From contig NZ_JAGISH010000002.1 in NCBI RefSeq assembly GCF_017813235.1, positions 62,001-126,000 of the forward strand: a stretch of 64,000 nucleotides of DNA, in the 5' to 3' direction. Below are positions 61,801-64,000 of this stretch, piece after piece. Under the pieces are notes generated by a model. It was not told the origin of the DNA and ran no database searches. It saw nothing but the letters and a program-made list of their open reading frames with translations. Made by a program: the position numbers and the translations under genes. This DNA is from Sagittula salina. GTDB lineage: Bacteria > Pseudomonadota > Alphaproteobacteria > Rhodobacterales > Rhodobacteraceae. The first letter of the stretch is position 1. Every line of letters starts with the position of its first letter.

Positions 61801-62629
61801 TTTCGCCGTTGAAGCGCGCGGTGCCCTGCCTGTCTTCGAAAGTCAGGCGGATGTCGGCCAGTTCGCCCAGCGTCACGGTGCGCTGGCCGTTGGTCTTCAC
61901 CGGCAGGTTGTAGATGTCCTGGCTTTCCTCGAAGGAGGCCGGGATCTTGACCGCAAAGGCGCCCTGATCGGTTTCGATCTCGCCCGCCGCGATCAGCTGG
62001 TTGTTGTTCTGCACGACCTGGATCAGTTCGGCGGCGGTGACGTTGTAGCTTTCCAAACGCAGCGGGTCGATGACCACCTCGACCATCTCGTCGCGGTTGC
62101 CGGCAATGCCGGCCTGCAGCACGGGGTCGAGCGATTCGACCCGGTCCTGAAGATCCTTCGCCACCTTGGCCATGGTGCGTTCGGGCACCGGGCCGGAGAG
62201 GTTCACGATGAGGATCGGGAATTCGGAGAAGTTGATTTCGTTGATGGTGTATTTCTCGGCGCCGTCGGGGAACTTGCCCTCGGCGGTGTTCATCGCGTCG
62301 CGCACATCGGCGATGATCTTGGTCTTGTCCCAGCCGAATTCGAATTCCAGCGCGAGCCCGGCGTAGCCTTCGGCGGCGGTGCCGGTCATGCTTTTCAGCC
62401 CGTCGAGGTCGGACAGCTCCGTTTCCATGGGTTTGACGAGCAGTTTCTCGCTGTCGGCGGCAGAGATGCCGGGGAAGGGGACAGAAACGAAAAGGGCGGG
62501 GATCTCGATGTCCGGTTCGCCCTCCTTCGGCAGGGTGGCGTAGGCCCAGCCGCCCGCGATCAGCGAGAGCGCGATGAAGGCGAGAACCATCCGGGCACGG
62601 GCGGCGGCCCAGTCGATGATGCCGGTCAT
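58868..62629 (-). CDS. RND efflux transporter permease
   Basis: A 1253-residue inner-membrane pump of the HAE/RND family, longer than AcrB (about 1050) because of extended central loops between membrane segments 6 and 8 and a C-terminal tail. It starts MTGIIDWAAARARMVLAF, has GMLVDGAIVVVEYADKRIEE near 395-414 (segment 4 proton-relay Asp) and AGIVVNNNIVLIDTFQEYST near 1080. It exports drugs, bile salts, lipids or metals. It overlaps the MFP gene by four bases (ATGA), so the pair is coupled. No TolC-type gene is in the window. Confidence 0.94.
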   Translation of the reverse strand: MTGIIDWAAARARMVLAFIALSLIAGGWAYATLPKEGEPDIEIPALFVSVPFPGISAADSEKLLVKPMETELSDLDGLKSMTGTAAEGYAGLALEFEFGWDKTKIIADVRDAMNTAEGKFPDGAEKYTINEINFSEFPILIVNLSGPVPERTMAKVAKDLQDRVESLDPVLQAGIAGNRDEMVEVVIDPLRLESYNVTAAELIQVVQNNNQLIAAGEIETDQGAFAVKIPASFEESQDIYNLPVKTNGQRTVTLGELADIRLTFEDRQGTARFNGETTVALQVVKRKGFNIIDTADEVRAVIAEAEANWPPELRAVLTVGSSNDQSRQVESMVSQLEGSVLTAIALVMIVVLASLGLRPALLVGFAIPTSFLLCFLLLALMGISISNIVMFGLILAVGMLVDGAIVVVEYADKRIEEGSGPMHAYVEAAHRMFWPVVSSTATTLCAFLPMLFWPGVAGQFMGMLPVTLIFVLSASLVVALVYLPVMGGVSGRWSRQIHRMGQGLRRAAPWWLRIALVPVALIGLYTGAMMVLNPDYIAPRASTGWTAALPGVVVFLIFSVISSVVLDAAAPQRKPKRIRGSYRRSPFGHVIHFIAGNPIMPLMTAGAVIFFVVFTFGYYGQNNNGVNFFVDSEPEQAIVYVRARGNLSLAEKDAIVQRAEEIVLADPGIQNAFAFAGDGGLTNNTGGAEAPKDTIGQIQLETIPWEDRAAYAASHAEDITLDDLDGDVIIDRLTTQLEAIPGIEVEILAQARGPASGKPVHLRLMGDDWDALVAATATAREKYAQTPGLTLIEDTRPLPGIDWQIDVDVEKAGLYGADVATVGAMVQLVTRGILLDTMRVDSSDEEIDIRVRLPEEDRVLSTLDSLKVRTPSGLIPLSNFITRTPVEKLAEINRIDQKRYFDVKADVADSLVKVIAPGDDPAQQAAAPALAVLATAPDGASGPETIAGRAEKRYTAVTLPSDQTIKDIAEGLQSGSLTAIPITANERIAVLTDWLQTDPLPNGIDWEWTGDQEDQAESQAFLQSAFMGALGLMFIILLAQFNSFYNSVLVLLAVIMSVAGVLWGMILMDQYFSIIMTGVGIVALAGIVVNNNIVLIDTFQEYSTFMPRIEAIVRTAEDRIRPVLLTTITTMAGLAPMMFGLSLDFFGGGYSVDSPTALWWKNLATAVVFGLGIATVLTLVFTPSMLAIRIWATTYVKWIATQLARLSFGRGSRIARDWALAREARRIKAPEILWEDLDRPARVAVDPELRAAE

Positions 62630-64000
62630 TGGATGACTTCCTCATAGCTGGGGGCCACGGGCACGCCGTCTGTGACGTATTCCTGGCCCAGCAGGATGAT
62701 GTCGGCGGACTGCGGCAGGCCGGTGACCCAGACGCCCCGGCGGGTGTCGCGCAGGACAGAGACGGGCACGAAAAGCGCGGTGTTTTCCCGCGTCACTGTC
62801 CGCACGCCCAGTTCGCCATCGTCGTCGAGTGTGAGGGCGGATTGCGGGATCAGGTGGCCTGACGCGCCCTCGGCGGCGATGGCGATATCGGCGGTCTGGC
62901 CGTCGCGGATGGTCAGGTCGGGGTTGGCGACCTCCAGTTCCACGCGAAAGGTGCGGGTGGCCGGATCGGCGGAGCGCGAGATGAAGGCGACCTCTCCGGT
63001 GACCTCGCGACCGTCGACCAGCCGCGCCCCGGCGCGCGCGCCAAGGTCGAGCTGCCCGACGGCGGTTTCGGGCACATAGGCGACGATCTTGATCGGATCG
63101 AGCTGGATCACCGTGGCGCAGGCCGATGCGGGCTGCATCAGCGCGCCCAGTTCGGCGGTGTCGGTTTCCAACAGTCCGGCAAAGGGCGCGTGGATGCGCA
63201 GGCGTTCGATCTCCTTGTCGGCGGCGGCGACACCGGCCTCTGCGGACTGGATGGCGGAAGCGGCGCTTTCCTCGCCGGTCATGGCGGCCTGAACTCCGGC
63301 GTCGGCGCTTTCGAGCTGCGAATTGGCGGAGATCACGGCGGCCTTCGATCCCTCGATGCCCGACAGGGCGGAGGACACGCGGGCCCCCGCGCCCTGCACC
63401 TGACTGCGGGCGGTCTGGACCCCGGCGGCGGCGTTCTCGATCTGGGTCTTGGCGGCGATTACCCCGGCCTCCGCGTTGCGGATGCCCGATTGCGCGGCCT
63501 GCACGGAGGCGCGGGCGCTTTCGATGTTGGAGCGGGCAGTTTCGACACCGGCCAGCGCGCCTTCGAGGTTGGATTTCGCTGCCTCGATACCGGAGGCGGC
63601 GGATTTCAGCCCCGATTGCGCGGTCTGCACGGCGGCCTTGGCGGTCTCATACGCGGCTTCTGCGGAGGCAAGGCGGGTCTGCGCGGCAAAGCCGTCGCGG
63701 GCCAGCGACTTGGCGGCGGTGAGGTTGATTTCGGCCTCGTGCAGCTGGGCCTCCGCCTGCCGGACGCGGGCCTCGGCTTCGGGGACGCGGGTGTGGGCCT
63801 CTTCGAGGGAGGCACGGGCGGCGGGGACGCGGGCCTGCGCTTCCTTCAGGCGGGCCTCTGCGGCCGGAACACCGGCGCGGGCCTCGGCCAGACGCGCTTC
63901 GGCCTCCGGCACGCGGGCTTCGGCTTCGGTCAGGCGGGCGCGGGCCTCGGGGACGCGGGCCTCGGCCTCCTTCAGGGCGGCGCGGGCGGCGGGGACACCG
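62626..64000 (-). CDS. RND membrane-fusion protein, partial, with very long repeat coiled coil
   Basis: At least 457 residues, cut by the right edge, upstream of and overlapping the permease. The visible part starts inside a tandem coiled coil of 14-residue units (VPEAEARLAEARAG, VPAAEARLKEAQAR, VPAARASLEEAHTR), followed by further AGV/SGI-type 14-residue units such as SGIEAAKSNLEGALAGV. After about 240 residues comes the HlyD/lipoyl-like part: APFAGLLETDTAELGALMQP, then AYVPETAVGQLDLGARAG and ELEVANPDLTIRDGQTADIA. It bridges the pump to the outer-membrane channel. The N-terminal signal lies to the right of this window. Confidence 0.88.
   Translation of the reverse strand, partial: GVPAARAALKEAEARVPEARARLTEAEARVPEAEARLAEARAGVPAAEARLKEAQARVPAARASLEEAHTRVPEAEARVRQAEAQLHEAEINLTAAKSLARDGFAAQTRLASAEAAYETAKAAVQTAQSGLKSAASGIEAAKSNLEGALAGVETARSNIESARASVQAAQSGIRNAEAGVIAAKTQIENAAAGVQTARSQVQGAGARVSSALSGIEGSKAAVISANSQLESADAGVQAAMTGEESAASAIQSAEAGVAAADKEIERLRIHAPFAGLLETDTAELGALMQPASACATVIQLDPIKIVAYVPETAVGQLDLGARAGARLVDGREVTGEVAFISRSADPATRTFRVELEVANPDLTIRDGQTADIAIAAEGASGHLIPQSALTLDDDGELGVRTVTRENTALFVPVSVLRDTRRGVWVTGLPQSADIILLGQEYVTDGVPVAPSYEEVIQ

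Noticed and set aside
58757-62647. Very long plus-strand open frame opposite the RND permease
   Set aside because: Rich in His, Arg and Asp as expected from the complement of a GC-rich membrane gene; no family.

Overview
This looks like chromosomal DNA of a GC-rich alphaproteobacterium, most likely of the Roseobacter/Rhodobacteraceae group. Supporting evidence is a class A RNase P RNA, a cysteine-free bL33, a DUF1127 protein, fused pntA with pntB, an Asp/Glu-type gatB, a bufferin-type metallophore precursor, and repeated GC hairpin plus CGGTATTT..GAACCAAAGAAG elements after genes. No rRNA, tRNA, CRISPR array, prophage or transposase was seen. The window is a mosaic of housekeeping genes and small, mostly single-gene accessory units.

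Left part (1-19 kb). A bufA1-like metallophore gene cut by the left edge is followed by thrS, an MFS transporter, a cysteine-free Tag-like glycosylase and a Gly-rich exported protein. Then come two overlapping alpha/beta-hydrolases, a VOC protein, a double NTF2/SnoaL-like protein and a hydrolase-fold protein that has lost its nucleophile serine. rnpB and rpmG follow, then a BI-1/YccA membrane protein, a divergent DUF1127/LysR pair with an operator-like inverted repeat, and an AlkB-like membrane oxygenase. That oxygenase is divergent from a NuoE-NuoF fusion (formate dehydrogenase beta-type) that has no catalytic subunit beside it.

Middle (19-37 kb). A lytic transglycosylase has an in-frame TGA near its C-terminus. 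It is followed by ftsY, an MgtC-like protein, a DMT permease, yciB, a divergent Lrp/ornithine decarboxylase pair, a solitary molybdenum hydroxylase large subunit, a DUF2235 hydrolase, a possible small RNA, a CoA-binding protein, a hisF-unknown-hisE operon, an ICMT-like methyltransferase, a Tat-type rhodanese and the pntAB proton-translocating transhydrogenase operon.

Right part (37-64 kb). Two divergent paralogues of a SpoIIAA/STAS-like family flank a small unknown gene. Next are a solitary bioY with an upstream palindrome, a hydrolase-OsmC fusion, a decayed endonuclease/exonuclease/phosphatase gene beside a NUDIX gene, an XRE-cupin regulator, sdaA, a frameshifted GST, a fasciclin protein, an exported MsrB followed by a 12-bp tandem array, a J-domain protein, gatB, a second lytic transglycosylase, a PlsC-like acyltransferase, an SDR and pepN. 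The window ends in an RND efflux operon whose membrane-fusion protein carries an unusually long 14-residue repeat coiled coil and runs off the right edge.

Recurring themes are short tandem repeats in gene-free spacers and several genes with single-base lesions (GST, EEP, lytic transglycosylase). No single new multi-gene system is evident. The best candidates for novelty are the gene-3'-end repeat family, the STAS-like paralogue locus, the orphan NuoEF fusion, the catalytically dead hydrolase and the interrupted transglycosylase.
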